NCBI GenBank assembly: GCA_026874595.1
Contig: CM049316.1
Location: 63,037,176 to 63,101,175 of the forward strand
DNA length: 64,000 bases
Reading direction: 5' to 3'
Source: Sipunculus nudus
Lineage: Eukaryota; Annelida; Sipuncula; Golfingiida; Sipunculidae
Shown here: positions 13,072 through 27,500 of the stretch, piece after piece
Numbering within the stretch: the stretch's first letter is position 1
How the letters are laid out: the number at the start of each line of letters is the position of its first letter
Made by a program: the position numbers and the translations under genes
The notes under the pieces: model-generated
The model's input: the letters and a program-made list of their open reading frames with translations, nothing else
Told to the model about the DNA's origin: nothing
Database searches by the model: none

Positions 13072-14336
13072 TTTAAATGTATATGTACATATAACCAATC
13101 AAACCAAAAAATGGCATAATGATACTTTTTCAAGAACACTGCAAACATATTTTATTTACATTTGATACATCCGCAGCCCTATAAATAAACCGGATAAATA
13201 TACAGAAAATGCATATTTCACAGAGTAAACTTAACAGGACTTTTGAGTTCTGCAAACAAACAAGGCTGGAAATAGAACAGGGTCTCTGAAGCACATAAGT
13301 TGTGTGGTGGTATAAAAATTAAGATTCTCCACATGATCATTTTCCTTTTGCAGAAACGGTGGTTGCAAAAAGCATCAATTATTCGATGCTTTGGCTCTGA
13401 CAATGAACCGATACCATAATATTATGGTACAATCTTTGTAAATTGAACTCGAGACACCATTTCTGGTTATTTACATCATTACTGGATGCATATATTGCAA
13501 GTTGGACATCACAGGTTTAACAAAGTCATTTTAATGCAAATTAAATATACCTGAATGATCAATCTTCTCTAATGATTTCATTGTGGTCATCTGATTGAGT
13601 ACCGTACTGGGCTGTTGCTGATACAATATATCTTTACATTTGCCAGGAAACTGTATTGGTCATAAATCTTATAAATTATATTTCTGAATAAATATACATA
13701 GTTTATTGATAATCTATCACCAATAAATATGTACTAAATATGTTTATAAATATTGTTTTCACAGCAATTTGGAACTGTTTCAAAACCCAGTTCTCATGTT
13801 CCATTTAAACTTCTCTGTTAATTTTTCTTAATAGAGAAAATTTAAAACTTGTTAATAGAGAAAATTTAGGTTCTCTAGGTTTTTTTGCTCGGATTTTACA
13901 TCTAAATATTTCGTCAAACAGTTTTCCTTTCCAATGATATGTTTTTATAAACATTTAATAACCCGGTTTATAAAAATATGGGGCAAATATGGAATATCAA
14001 ATTTGTGGGTGGTGCATTATGGAGTTTTAAAAAGGATATTGTATTTCAATCGGTTATAAAGCATGGAGTAAGACAATGGGATACTGTATTATTTTGACAG
14101 GAGTATGGCATTTTAAGAAACCAGTGCCATATCATGTTTATAATTGGCACTGTGTGCAGTATCAAATTTTAAGTCCCTCCCCCCCCCCCACACACACACA
14201 AACACACACACACATTATGCTTATGGGTGGTAAGGGTAAATGGAATTTCTGTGAAACAATGTCATATCATGTTTACGGACTCGCTTCAACTTGGAATATC
14301 CTACACTTAAAGTGTAAGTTAAGCTGAAGCTTACAT
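13067..14336. other. Intergenic, no gene seen
   Basis: AT-rich. It contains a CA repeat preceded by a C run at about 14178-14214 and a direct repeat of TTAATAGAGAAAATTTA near 13830-13868. No coding evidence. Confidence 0.6.
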
Positions 14337-15587
14337 TTTATTAGTAGTACCATAAATACATAACAGTGAGAGATATATAGTTATTTTCACAAACTGCTCA
14401 AATCAAAGTATTAACTTTAGACTTGTCTGCTTCATAGCTAAGCAATAATCACATGATTATCATCATCCTACTAACTAAATCAACAAAAGTAACCAACAAC
14501 TGTTCTTACACAAAAACAACCTTAGCATGCAACTTGATCCAAGCTGCATTACTAAATATATCCTCTGCTTCAATAAACCTGTAAACAGATGCATGCTCAG
14601 GTCCTTAAACATACTTTCATGTGCAGCCTCTTTCCAGGCATCTTATCTAGCAGCCATTTTACAAATATTATCAAAATGCATGGCTTAAAGACTCCTCTCC
14701 CTGCACGATCCATCAAACTGAAATTCAAGCTTGTTTTGAATCAAGGTCTGAGCCTGCATCTTGAAGTGTCTGGATTTGAGAAACCTGCTCTGGTTCATCC
14801 AGACCAGGAGATGAGCTGGCCAGAAGGTTCTCTTCTTATCCAGGCTATGAAAAAATCTAGAGTAGATGTTTTCTCTGTATCCAGACCATACAATCAGCTG
14901 TAGATGTTTTTGTGGGAAAATAATTAAAGTGATACAAATATGTACTCAGGATGACCTCATTAGTCCCGTATTTTATACAGATAATAAGCACACAGTAGGC
15001 TTGAGTATTTGCTGTTTCACACAAGATCTGGATATGTACATGAAATCTAATATCCTGATCCAGATATTCTTGCTGATGTTTATCTTGATCCAGATATTTT
15101 GACATGAAGCAGGAAGGGAATAGTCCAGGTCCTCTTCATCCTGGTATCAATCTATATCTTTCAGATACAAGCAGGAATTTTGATTTTTCTCCATAATTTG
15201 AGCATAATCCAGTTAATCTGGGAGTAAGATAAAAAATTCTCTGACATTTAGATGAGTTTGCGTTTTGATCATTTTTAGATTTCTCCAGTCATTTTACATG
15301 CTGATGCTGATGACACTGAAAACAAGATGAAGCAGTATGATTCAAATTTCACCGGATCTAAATCCAGAAGTTCTCAGTATAATGTAACAGCAAGATCTGA
15401 ATCCAAATATTCTGGGGTAAGCAAAGTATATTTTTTTACTGTTCACCCTATGATAATCTAGATAATCTTACTGGAGCATGAAGCTAGGCATCTCTTTTTA
15501 TGTAGTCTTATATATAGATGATAAATATTCTCTTGCATTGCCCTTAATCCAGATTATCTGATAGGAAGCTGGTTACAAATCTGGATC
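14337..15587 (-). other. Probable HSF1 3' UTR with poly(A) signal
   Basis: The first AATAAA on the minus strand after the HSF1 stop is at 14337-14342, giving a 3' UTR of about 1.25 kb. The tract is full of degenerate copies of ATCCAGAT and its complement (for example 15057, 15091, 15548 and 15591), a motif also present in the last codons. No other gene is visible here. The 3' end itself is inferred. Confidence 0.5.
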
Positions 15588-15787
15588 TTAATCCAGATGA
15601 TCTGAGAGTAATGTGGAGCCAAGGTCCTTATCTTGATCCAGAAAATCTTGCATGGCAAGGTCAGTGCTGACCGTTTCGTTTTCACCGGTCAGGTCCTCTG
15701 TTGGGGGGTTCAGGAGGCCTGTGCCCGTGTCAAACATTTCCAGAAAATCTGGACGGCTGTACAGTGTGACTTCCCCAGTTTCTGTGC
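15588..15787 (-). CDS. HSF1: HSF1 terminal coding exon 12
   Basis: It completes Gly434, adds residues 435-499 and ends at TAA (15588-15590). It carries aromatic and acidic activation motifs ([15 protein letters not shown]) and the ending [19 protein letters not shown]. Acceptor ACTTTCAG. It is separated from exon 11 by a 6.6 kb intron made mostly of satellite. Confidence 0.93.
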
Positions 15788-18700
15788 CTGAAAGTAATAT
15801 AAATTACATTAATGGTCAATGCATGTGGTGTCACACATACAAACAAATCCATCATATGAAAGAAAGACCACAGGGGAAATACTTGAGTTGGCCAATAACA
15901 AACAGATTTGTGCTACCATCCTGTCACAAAGCCCGAAACTGAAATGGAATGCTGCCGATGTATATACTCAGATTAAGAAATAGATAAGACAGTATCCCCC
16001 CATGAACTGAGGCAGTTACCTTTACCAAAACAAGTGACCGATGGGTCATGATGCTCAGCTGACTGGGAAGAGATTCGCAAAAGGAAATTTTATCATCAAA
16101 ATGGTAGTATATACCCATTCATCAAACAGATTAGCCAACAGGCCAAGATTTAGTCTGTATTTATATATCTAAAAAATAGAGAAAAAATGTGTAAACTTTA
16201 AAAACTAGAATACGGGTAGCCGACAAGTGACTACGTGTATCTGCCAAAATCAGAGTGGAACGGTTGAAGTGAGGCATGGATTGAGTGGCAAGGGGAAATA
16301 GAGTGAGGTATGTTGCATATTAGCATGGATGTCTGCAGCCTAAATGTGTATGTAGGTTGTGCCACCTACCACAAATCCAGAAAGCTGTCCAAGTTGTATA
16401 CACATGCAAAATTTTAGGCAGAAAAGTCAAACCACTACATGTATATGAGTGATTTTAGCCCACGGCAGACAAACAGACAGACGCTGTGCAAAAATGGTTG
16501 CAGGTGGCCCCTCCAGTTTTGTGTATGATAAAGACCTATGTGAGATCTCTACACATGCAAAATTTTGGCCCAATCATTCAAACGGTTCCCGAGGTATGAG
16601 CTTGGATGTATGCAGCATAAACTAGAATGTAGGTGGCGCCACCTGTCATAAAATCAAGAAAGCTATCCAGGATGTATAAAACTGCAAAATTTTAGGCAGA
16701 TATGTCAAACCACTGCCGAGATATGAGTGACATTATCCCATGGCAGACAAACAGACAGAGGCTGTGCAAAAATGGTTGCAGGTGGCGCCACCAGTTTTGC
16801 TATGATGAAGAGCTTTGTGAGATCTATACACATGCAAAATTTCGGCCCAATCGGTCACACGGTTCCTGAGATATGAGCTTGGATGTCATCAGCGTGAATG
16901 TGAATGTAGGTGGCGCCATCTGTCATAAAATCAAGAAAGCTATCCTGGATGTATACGCATGCCGAATTTCAGGTGAATTAGTCAATTCACTGCAGAGATA
17001 TGAGTGATTTTAACCCAATGTAGATGAACAGATGGACAATGTGCAAACATGGTTACAGGTGGTGCCACCATTTTTTGTGTATGTTATAGAGCTATCCAAG
17101 GGCTACATTTGTATAAATTTTATTTCCTGATCGGTCAAATGGTTCCCGAGATATGAGGGTTTATGTGTGGAAACAGCCGCACAAATGGACACTGGATAGA
17201 GAGGAAAGGTCAGAGGTCAATGCAAATTGGTTAGGCACCAGTACACATGTGACCAGATAATTGGTGTAATTCTGAAAAATTGGTCCATTAGTCTCAGAGG
17301 AGCTCTCTGGAAATGAACGTGGCGGCAGCGGAGGAACCCGGTCAAAAACATAGTATCCGCAAAACTTTGTGTTGGCGGATACAAAATTACAGGTGGCTCC
17401 ACCAGTCTGCAGAAACTAATAAAAACACTTAATAGTCAATAACCATGCAAAGAATCATGATGATCTCTGCATTAGTTGTTCAGATACTTCAGCTTTTGTA
17501 TCAAATTGTCCATTATTCTGAGAGATACTTCAGAGTCCTATAGCTTGAAGGATATGGGTAACAGAGACCTAATTTCAAGTTTCCACAGGCACTTTTCATG
17601 GGCCTCCTTGGATGACAAGAATGAAGATTCTAGGTCCAGTTGTTGCAATTTGTACCCTGTTGAAAGTTAACCACATCTTTAAAGGTCTCAAAAAAAGAGA
17701 AAAAAAATAGTAAAAATTTGAAAAAATAGAGGTGGTGCACCCAGTCTGCAGAAACTGATGGAACATCTCATGATTAATATGTATGCCGAAAATCATGACC
17801 ATCAGTGTTGTAGTTATTGAGATACTGCAGTTTTTGTGTCAAATTTTCCATTATTCTGGGGGGTATTTTGTAGCCATACAACTTAAAGAATATGGGTAAC
17901 AGAGACCTATTTTCAGGTTTCCATGGAGACTTTTCATGGGTCTCCCTGTGTGTAAAGAATGAAGATTCTAGGTCCAGTTTATATGATTTGTGCCCTGTTA
18001 ACAGATGTTCATATCTTTAAAGGTTTCAAAAATCGAGAAAAAATTCGTAAACTAGATGTGTCGGAACAACACGAATGCCCCCGCCTTGGGCAAATTAGAA
18101 ACATTTGTAAAATTTGGAAAATTTTTTTAAGTTCAGGAGGTGTCGTATGGTCAAAAGTAGGGCAACAAGGGCAAAATGCATACTCGATCTGTAACGGGTC
18201 ATTATCAAGCAACACACCAAAAATCATGCCAGTATATGCAGGCATTGTGAAAAAAAGTCCATACATGTGCATTTTCCATAAAAATTTCTGTCTTTCATGA
18301 AATTTTCTATGTTTAGGAGCCGTAAAACAATCAAAAGTAGGTCAACCGGGATGAAACGCAAACTTGATCTGTAACTGTCATTATCTGCCCACACAAAAAA
18401 AATCAGGGTGGTATCTGCAGGCATTGAGGAAAAAAAGTCAGTACATATGCATTTGTTATGAAAATTTATATTTTTCATGAAACTTTCTATGTTCAGGAGC
18501 AGTCAAATAGTCAAAAGTAGATCAACTGAGACAAAACAAAAACTCGATCTGTAACTGGTCATTATCTGCCTACACACCAAAAATCAGGCCCGTATCTGCA
18601 GGCACTGCAAAAAAAAGTCCATACATGTGCACCTTTTTATGATATTTTCTATGTTAGAGCACCGTTAAACGGTCAAAAATAGGTCAAGTGGGACAAAACG

Positions 18701-21700
18701 TGAACTTGATCTGTAACTGGTCATTATCTGCCCACACACCAAAAATCAGGCCAATATCTGCAGGCACTGCGAAAAAAAAATCCGTACATGTGTATTTGTC
18801 ATGAAATTTCATATTTTTCATGAAATTTTCTATGTTCAGGAGCCGTAAAACGATCAAAAGTAGGTCAACCAGGACTAAATGCGAACTCGATCTGTAACTG
18901 GTCTATATCTGCCCACACACCAAAAATTAGGCCAATATCTGCAGGCATTGCGAAAAAAAGTCTGTACATGTGTATCTGTCATGAATATTTCTATTTTTTA
19001 TGAAATTTTCTAAGTTTAGGAGCCGTAAAACAGTCAAAAGTAGGTCAACGGGGACGAAACGTGAACTCGATCTGTAACTGGTCTATATCTGCCCACACAC
19101 CAAAAATCAGGCCAATATCTGCAGGCATGGCGATAAAAAAGTCTGTACATGTGTATCTGTCATGAATATTTCTATTTTTCATGAAAATTTCTAAGTTTAG
19201 GAGCCGTTAAACAGTCAAAAGTAAGTCAACGGGGACGAAACGCGAACTCGATCTGTAACTGGTCTATATCTGTCCACACACCAAAAATCAGGCCAATATC
19301 TGCAGGCACTGCGAAAAAAAGTCTGTACATGTGTATTTGTAATGAAATTTCATATTTTTCATGAAATTTTCTATGTTCAGGAGCCGTAAAACAGTCAAAA
19401 GTAGGTCAACCAGGATGAAACGTGAACTCTATCTGTAACTGGTCTATATCTGCTCACACACCAAAAATCAGGCCCGTATCTGCAGGCACTGCAAAAAAAA
19501 GTCCATACATGTGCACCTTTTTATGAAATTTTCTAAGTTTAGGAGCCGTAAAACAGTCAAAAGTAGGTCAACGGGGACGAAACGTGAACTCGATCTGTAA
19601 CTGGTCATTATCTGCCCACACACCAAAAATCAGGCCAATATCTGCAGGCATTGCGAAAAAAAGTCCGTACATGTGTATTTGTCATGAAATTTCATATTTT
19701 TCATGAAATTTTCTATGTTTAGGAGCCGTAAAACGGTCAAAAGTAGGTCAACCGGGACAAAATGCGAACTCGATCTGTAACTGGTCTATATCTGCCCACA
19801 CACCAAAAATTAGGCCAATATCTGCAGGCATTGCGAAAAAAAGTCTGTACATGTGTATCTGTCATGAATATTTCTATTTTTTATGAAATTTTCTAAGTTT
19901 AGGAGCCGTAAAACAGTCAAAAGTAGGTCAACGGGGACGAAACGTGAACTCGATCTGTAACTGGTCAATATCTGCCCACACACCAAAAATCAGGCCAATA
20001 TCTGCAGGCATGGCGAAAAAAAAGTCTGTACATGTGTATCTGTCATGAATATTTCTATTTTTCATGAAAATTTCTAAGTTTAGGAGCCGTAAAACAGTCA
20101 AAAGTAAGTCAACGGGGACGAAACGCGAACTCGATCTGTAACTGGTCTATATCTGTCCACACACCAAAAATCAGGCCAATATCTGCAGGCACTGCGAAAA
20201 AAAGTCTGTACATGTGTATTTGTAATGAAATTTCATATTTTTCATGAAATTTTCTATGTTCAGGAGCCGTAAAACAGTCAAAAGTAGGTCAACCAGGATG
20301 AAACGTGAACTCGATCTGTAACTGGTCTATATCTGCTCACACACCAAAAATCAGACCCGTATCTGCAGGCACTGCAAAAAAAAGTCCGTACATGTGTATC
20401 TGTCATGAATATTTCTATTTTTCATGAAATTTTCTAAGTTTAGGAGCCGTAAAACGGTCAAAAGTAGGTCATCGGGACGAAATGTGAACTCGATCTGTAA
20501 CCGGTCTATATCTGCCCACACACCAAAAATCAGGCCAATATCTGCAGGCATGGCGAAAAAAAAGTCTGTACATGTGTATCTGTCATGAATATTTCTATTT
20601 TTCATGAAAATTTCTAAGTTTAGGAGCCGTAAAACAGTCAAAAGTAGGTCAACCGGGACGAAACGCGAACTCGATCTGTAACTGGTCTATATCTGTCCAC
20701 ACACCAAAAATCAGGCCAATATCTGCAGGCACTGCGAAAAAAAGTCAGTACATATGCATTTGTTATGAAAATTTATATTTTTCATGAAACTTTCTATGTT
20801 CAGGAGCAGTCAAATGGTCAAAAGTAGATCAACTGAGACAAAACAAAAACTCTATCTGTAACTGGTCTATATCTGCCCACACACCATAAATCAGGCCAAT
20901 ATCTGCAGGCATTGTGAAAAAAAGTCCGTACAACTGTTTGATTTCGGAATGACGGAAGGACGGACATGGGTAAAACTATATGCCCCATAAAAAACCCGAA
21001 CAAATACAGGTTGTGCCACCAGTCTGCAGAAACTGATGAAACACTCCATGATCAATATCCATGCAAACAATCAGGTGATCTCTGCATTAGCTGTTCAGAT
21101 ACTTCAGCTTTTGTATCAAATTTTCCATTATTCTGAGCTGTACTTTGGAGTGCCATAGCTCAAAGGATATGGGTAACAGAGACCTAATTTCAGGTTTCAA
21201 TGGAGACTTATCATGGGTCTCCCTGTGTGTCTAGAATGAAGATTCTAGGTCTAGTCGTTACTATTTGTACCCTGTTGACAGATAACTACATCCTTAAAGG
21301 TCTCAAAAATAGAGAAAAAAAAATTATGAAAATTTGAAAAAATACAGGTGGCGCCATGAGTCTGCAGGAACTGATGGAACACCTCTAGATCAACATGTAT
21401 GCCAAAAATTATGACCATCAGTGTTGTAGTTATTGAGATGTTGCAGTTTGTTTTTATCAAATTTTCCATTATTCTGGGGGGGTTATTGGGAGCCCCCAAC
21501 AGCTCAAAGGATATGGGTAACAGAGACCTTATTTCAGGTTTCCATGGAGACTTTTCATGGACCTCTCAGTGTGTCAGGAATGAAGATTCTAGGTCCAGTC
21601 TTTAGGATTTGTGCCTTGTTAAAAGGTGTTCACATTTTTAAAGGTCTCAAAAAATAGAGAAAAAAATTCTTAAAAAATAAAAAAATACAGGTGGCACCAC

Positions 21701-24544
21701 CAGTCCTGCAGGAAGTGATGGAACATCTCATGAACAATATGCATGCCAAAAATCATGACCATCAGTCAAGTAGTTAATGAGATATTGAAGTTTTTGTATG
21801 AAATTTTTTACTATTCTGGGGGGTACTTTGGGGCCCCATAGCTCGAAGGATATGGGTAACAGAGACCTAATTTCTGGTTTCCGAGGAGATATTTCATGGA
21901 CCTCTCAGTGTGTCAAGAATTAAGATTCTAGGTCCAGTCTTTACGATTTGTGCCTTGTTAACAGATGTTGACATTTCTAAAGGTCTCAAAAATAGAGAAA
22001 AAAATTCGTAAAAAATTGAAAAATACAGGTGGCGCCACAGTCTGCAGGAAGTGATGGAACATCTCATGATCAATATGTATGCCAAAAATCATGACCATCA
22101 GTCAAGTAGTTAATGAGATATCGAAGTTTTTGTATAGAATTTTTGACTTTTCTGGGGGGTACTTTGGGCCCCATAGCTCGAAGGATATGGGTAACAGAGA
22201 CCTAATTTCTGGTTTCCAAGGAGATTTTTTATGGACCTCTCATAATCTCAAGTTAAAAGGTTCTGGGTCAAGGGGTTATGATTTGTGCCTGGTTAACGGA
22301 CGGACAGACTGACGGACGACGGACAAAGAGTGATCGCTATAACTCAGATGACTTTCAGTCAGCTGAGCTAAAAACTGAAAAACAAGTTTTCAGATTATAA
22401 ATTTTGACAATTATGTTTACCTGGCGTGTTCAGGGTTGTTGTCTCCGTAATGGATGCTGGTTCTTCTATTTGGCCAGGGAAGACAGGTTTGTCACCCATC
22501 AAGTCAAGGAGCTGTAAAAATCAAATTATTTAACATATAAAAAGAAGGGTTACATTTAAATGAGCAAAATATCAAATAAAATTTTAAAAATTTACTAAAA
22601 TACCTGCATCTTAATGAAAGAAAACAAATGAATATTGTTTTAATGAGGCAATATTTTAGACCAGCATAGGAGGGGGGGATTGAGCAGTAATAACATTTGC
22701 AGCATTTGAAATTCTGTTTATCCTTAATATTCTTAAGTAAATTTCATAACTTATAAATATACAGCAGAGTGTTGCTGACCCAAACAGCTTGGAACCAGAA
22801 ATTATCAGGTACTAACAGACCTAAATAAATTAACTTAGCTCATCATGAACATTGGCAACAATACTTTCGTAATCTGCCATGTTCTAGAATGTCCTGCCAT
22901 CTGTCAGTAACCTTCATATTGATTGACATTTCAAGCAAGATGACTGACAGAACTCAGAAGAAATGGATCAGTTCTGGATAAAAATTTACTAACAAAAGAA
23001 AGCAATAAATAAGTGAATCATTGCTTGCTGTTATAATTTTCTAATTTTGTTATTACAACAGTTAGGGCCTTGTGTAACATTTTGTCTGATATGATTTATC
23101 ATTTGGATCAAAGGCCAGCAGAGGATAACAAGACTGTTGGGGCAGTGTTTTTCATAGCTCCCACCTGAAGTTAACATTATTTATCACATTATGTACATCT
23201 GCCAGGAATGAGACAATTTTTTTATCAGAATGTTTCAGATATCTTTTCATACTGCACATGGCCGGAGTTCAGCTCTACTGGTTAGGGTTTGTGGGCTTAA
23301 AATATGCAGCCCACAATGCATTGGGGCTTTTACTTCCACCGTCAACAGATATAAATTTATTGAAGCAGGTAATGTAGTCCATTCAAGTGCTATGGATAAG
23401 ACTGGTTTCAAAGCGAATTACATAAACATGGGTGTTTCTGTGGTAAGGCCTACACAGAATAAGTAATGTTTTGTAAACGTGCATGAGAAATGTAAATAGG
23501 TGTTTCCTTGAAATGTGACAAATATTTGATTTTAAAGTTTGCAGTTGTGCCAAGTAGTTCTGGCCATCCAACAGTGCCCAACAGGTTAAATGATCAAATT
23601 TTTAGTATTCAGTTAAAAAGTTTAAATAAACATTTTTAATGATAAACCATGTCAGGACATATGATGCTGTACTGTACTTAAAATTTAAGATCTCAAGCTT
23701 CCAAAAATTTATGGGTTTTAAGATGTATGAATTCTGTTCTAAAAGCAAACATGATATATGTATTTTGCCCTTACATGGTCTGGTGTTTGAGGTAAAGGAG
23801 CTTCTGGTGCAAACAGCTGAAAAACAAATGTTTAGTGTTATCACAGGAACAGATAAAAGCACCAAACAATAAGCATATTATACAATAAAATGACAATCTT
23901 TGATATCCCCAAAAGTAAATATTGTAACAGAGTTGGTCCTCTATAAATGTCATCACATACCTCAATGGGACACACAGAAAATGTTGTAAAGTAGAATGGC
24001 TTGTTTTCACACTTGCAAAAACAGATGTCTCCCTCACCCCCCACCATTTGCCTAGAGGTTATGTCAATGAGGACACAGTGAGACACCTGACACTGTCAAG
24101 GTCACCAGCTTTCAAACTCCCATCGAGATCTTTGAAGGAACAACTGGTGTACCAAATTTGAGGACAAAATGTGAAATACTTCCAACTTTATGGGCTTCAC
24201 AATAATTTTCCTTTTCAGCAGATCTGACCTTGAAGATGAAGGTCAAGTCTCTCGGTTTGGAACTCATCACTGATTTCAGTAGGAACCATTAGTGTGTCAA
24301 TTTTCGATGGAAAATATGCAACTGTTCAAAAGTTATCATGTTCACAATAGAACCCAAATAATTTTACATTTTAGCAGAATTCCCCTTAAAGATGAAGGTC
24401 AAGGTCACTGGTTTTCGAACAAGATTTTGGTGGGAGCCATCAATGTTTTAAGAGGAAAATATGTAGCCATTCATAAGTTATTGCGTTTACAAGATATAAT
24501 ACAGATGACAATCAACAACAACGGCACTGTAAACAACATGTCTC

Positions 24545-24581
<37 letters not shown>

Positions 24582-27500
24582 TAATTACAACAACAATACA
24601 CTGCAAGACACATGGTAGACTGTGGGCTGCTGTTAATGAGTCATTTGGAATTTGCACCCCATTTCAAGACCTTATTACAGCAGAGACATTTAGAATCCAT
24701 GCTGATCATGCGGTATTACACTATTAATACACTGCAGTCATCTCGTATCTCCTTTGTTTTTGAGTCAGATTCTCTGGGTCCCATCACCCGGGCTGGCAAA
24801 GTGCAAAGAATTGTATCGCCTTGCGCATCCAGATCCATCTAGCCTTATAAAGATGCGACACCCACTCTCATTGGTCTGATTCTATGATGTAAGACTTGAG
24901 TTGAGACTTGGACTTGAGTCTGGACTTGAGTCCATTTATAGGGAGTTGGACTTGAGGGCCCTGGACTCATACGTGTACTTGGAGGTAAAGACTCGAGAAA
25001 TCAGGCCGAGCCCTATACATGTACATGTACCAACTACCAAAAGAATATTAGAAAAAAAAAAACCACTATATATACCAAACTTTGCTCAGCATTGACAGCC
25101 ATAAATGTGATTAACCATCAATAGTAAAAGCATGTATGAACTAACTTAAAAATTCATAGGATAATCTGAAATTGCCAGGATATTTGTATAAGACTCGGGT
25201 TCCAAATGACTCAGTCTTGAAGAAGGTGGACCTTGGACTTGACACCTCAAGGACTCAGACTTGCACTCAGACTGGGGTGGTCTGGAATCCACTACAACAC
25301 TGGCTGATTACATCAGTGCTGGCACAGGGCTTAGAGGCCCAGCAGCATCCAGTTCTGCACTTACCCCTTGCACGATGGATGAATCAAGCTGGTAGGTTCC
25401 AGATGAAAGAAGGTCCTTGATGTTGTCCAAATCTGACTGAGTCAGCTCCACGTGATCCAAAACCTCAATTCTGAAAATACAGGCAAATTATTAAGTCAGT
25501 CCTGGTAATACAAAAAGCAATGTTATCTATACAATTGATCTAGAGGTACATTATGACTTACATACCAGTATGTTATTTCTAAAGCTGCATACACTGGTAA
25601 ATTATCAAGAGTATAGAATTACATAATACTTGCATTTTCTGAATGTGTTTGATATTTTCATCCAATACTTTAAGATTTTAGAAAATTTTTATTTAAAAAA
25701 ATCATAATTTTAAGAAACCATTAACATCAAACCAATTTCAAGTAGGCTAATTTAACTTCATTAAAATATCTCAAAACTATTTATTTCTTTTGATTTCCCC
25801 TATCCATTTTCTTTCTTTTTTAAAATGAAATTTAAAATTCTTTAATGAATCAATTGTTAAAAATTCAATTTTAAAGTAGAAAGGTTTGACATATTGTCAT
25901 GTCACTTGATCTTTGCCCACTAAAACATATTTTGCTGTTAATGGTTGCTTAAAATTGTGTATCCTTAAAAAATTATATCTTAAAAAAGAAATTATCATTA
26001 GAAAATGAATATGAATTTCCATAATACATATACTATTAATAAGAAAACAACAGCACTTTTAAAATTATATAAACTATATAGATCTAATTTTAATTCTAAA
26101 TTACTTTTGCGTTTATTTTGATTATAGGGGCTTTTGCTAGGGATGCTACCATGATCCAGTTAAAAAAGAGGGGTATAAATAACGGAAACTTTCTGAATAT
26201 GATCATAAAAGTCAGTGATAACACATAATTATCACCACATTAATTTTATGAATTTTAATCATCAGGGAAACTGTAGATATCATTCCAATCAAATCACAAA
26301 ATAATCATTTAGATTAAATTAAAGAGTGTGATAAATTATGTGAAATATTAACAAGACAGCACTGCAGGATGTTTAATCAGTTACAATATATTACTTGTCA
26401 AAAATCAAAACTGTGAAGGGGTAAATGTGTGGGGAATATTTAAGGTGCCAGGTAAAAGGTGTTTAGTGGACTGTTAGTAATTCAGACATGTATGTAATTA
26501 GTGTTTTACTACTGAACGATAAGCAGAACCCCAACTGGGAAAACCTACACCTAGAAAGGTGTAAATTAGTATTATCAACAGCAATATATAAATGTAGTAC
26601 CTGGTGGGGTGTCACCAAAAGGGGTAGGTTTAGTCATTTGAGTCATTTTTTCTGTGTTATATGTTGTTATGTAAACATTTTGCTCATGGGGAAATACTGG
26701 GCTGTCCCCAGATCAAACCCATGTCAGTGGGGCACATCTTGTTTCCAACAGCTTAGCCAGAAAATCTAGCTTCTCTAGCCAGACGATTTGGTCTGCTTTT
26801 ATATGCATCAAATAATATACCCCCTCTTATGAGCATGCTGCTCTCAGAACAACATTAATTAACCCAGGGGTCACACTTTCATGAACTATGTTGCAGTAAT
26901 AATTACCCAATTACTCAAACCACCTTTATCTGGGCCCAAAATCTGGACGTCATTTTGGATGAGCCCCCATGTTTTTTTTTTAAGGATAGGTCCATGGCCT
27001 GTTGATGGCACTGTCTATGGAATGAGGATAAAGGCATCCATACAATAAGGGCGATATTTTATAATTAAGCCTTCTGGATTTTTATATGCACAGGGTTAGG
27101 AATAATCCAGAAGTCATAACCGGTCATTAAGACATTTGAGCAAATCTCCAAGATTCAAGCGAGATTTCACCATTACGCAATTAAGGCATCAGTGGAGTTT
27201 GAACCATGGACCTTCAACTCTGAAGTCAAATGCCTTAACCACTAGGCTACATCCTACCACTGCCCCCCCCTACATGTTATGTTTACAAACTTTTCGCTCA
27301 GGGGATTTCCAGATTTATACCAACCTCAGTGGGGCACATGTGCAGAGTTATAATCACTTCACTAGAAAAGCAAGCTTCTCAAGAGAGAATATATATACTA
27401 ACAATATTCATACATCAAATAAATCTCATGCAGCTGTTAAAATGGATTTGTGAAGGTCTAAAGGGTGCTTATACATCAAGGTATCAACTGTGGGGGTGCC

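Larger units (their letters stand above)
16030..22374 (-). mobile_element. Composite foldback repeat A2 filling HSF1 intron 11
   Basis: It is bounded by ACAAGTGACCGATGGGTCAT, GATGCTCAGCTGA on the left and GTGATCGCTATAACTCAG, GTCAGCTGAGCTAAAA on the right, the ends of family A. Inside, in order: a Helitron-like element (16205-17387), two ~340-bp units (17391-18000), a 16-copy 180-bp array (about 18050-20945), and four more ~340-bp units (about 21008-22300). The exon 11 donor is only about 40 bases from its right edge. Confidence 0.6.

Noticed and set aside
18050-20945. CRISPR array
   Set aside because: Regular spacing, but the whole 180-bp unit is repeated with no unique spacers, in animal DNA. 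It is a satellite.
27185-27260. tRNA gene on the minus strand
   Set aside because: Both polymerase III boxes are good, but the anticodon arm cannot form a 5-bp stem with a 7-base loop and the acceptor stem is absent. A SINE head fits better.
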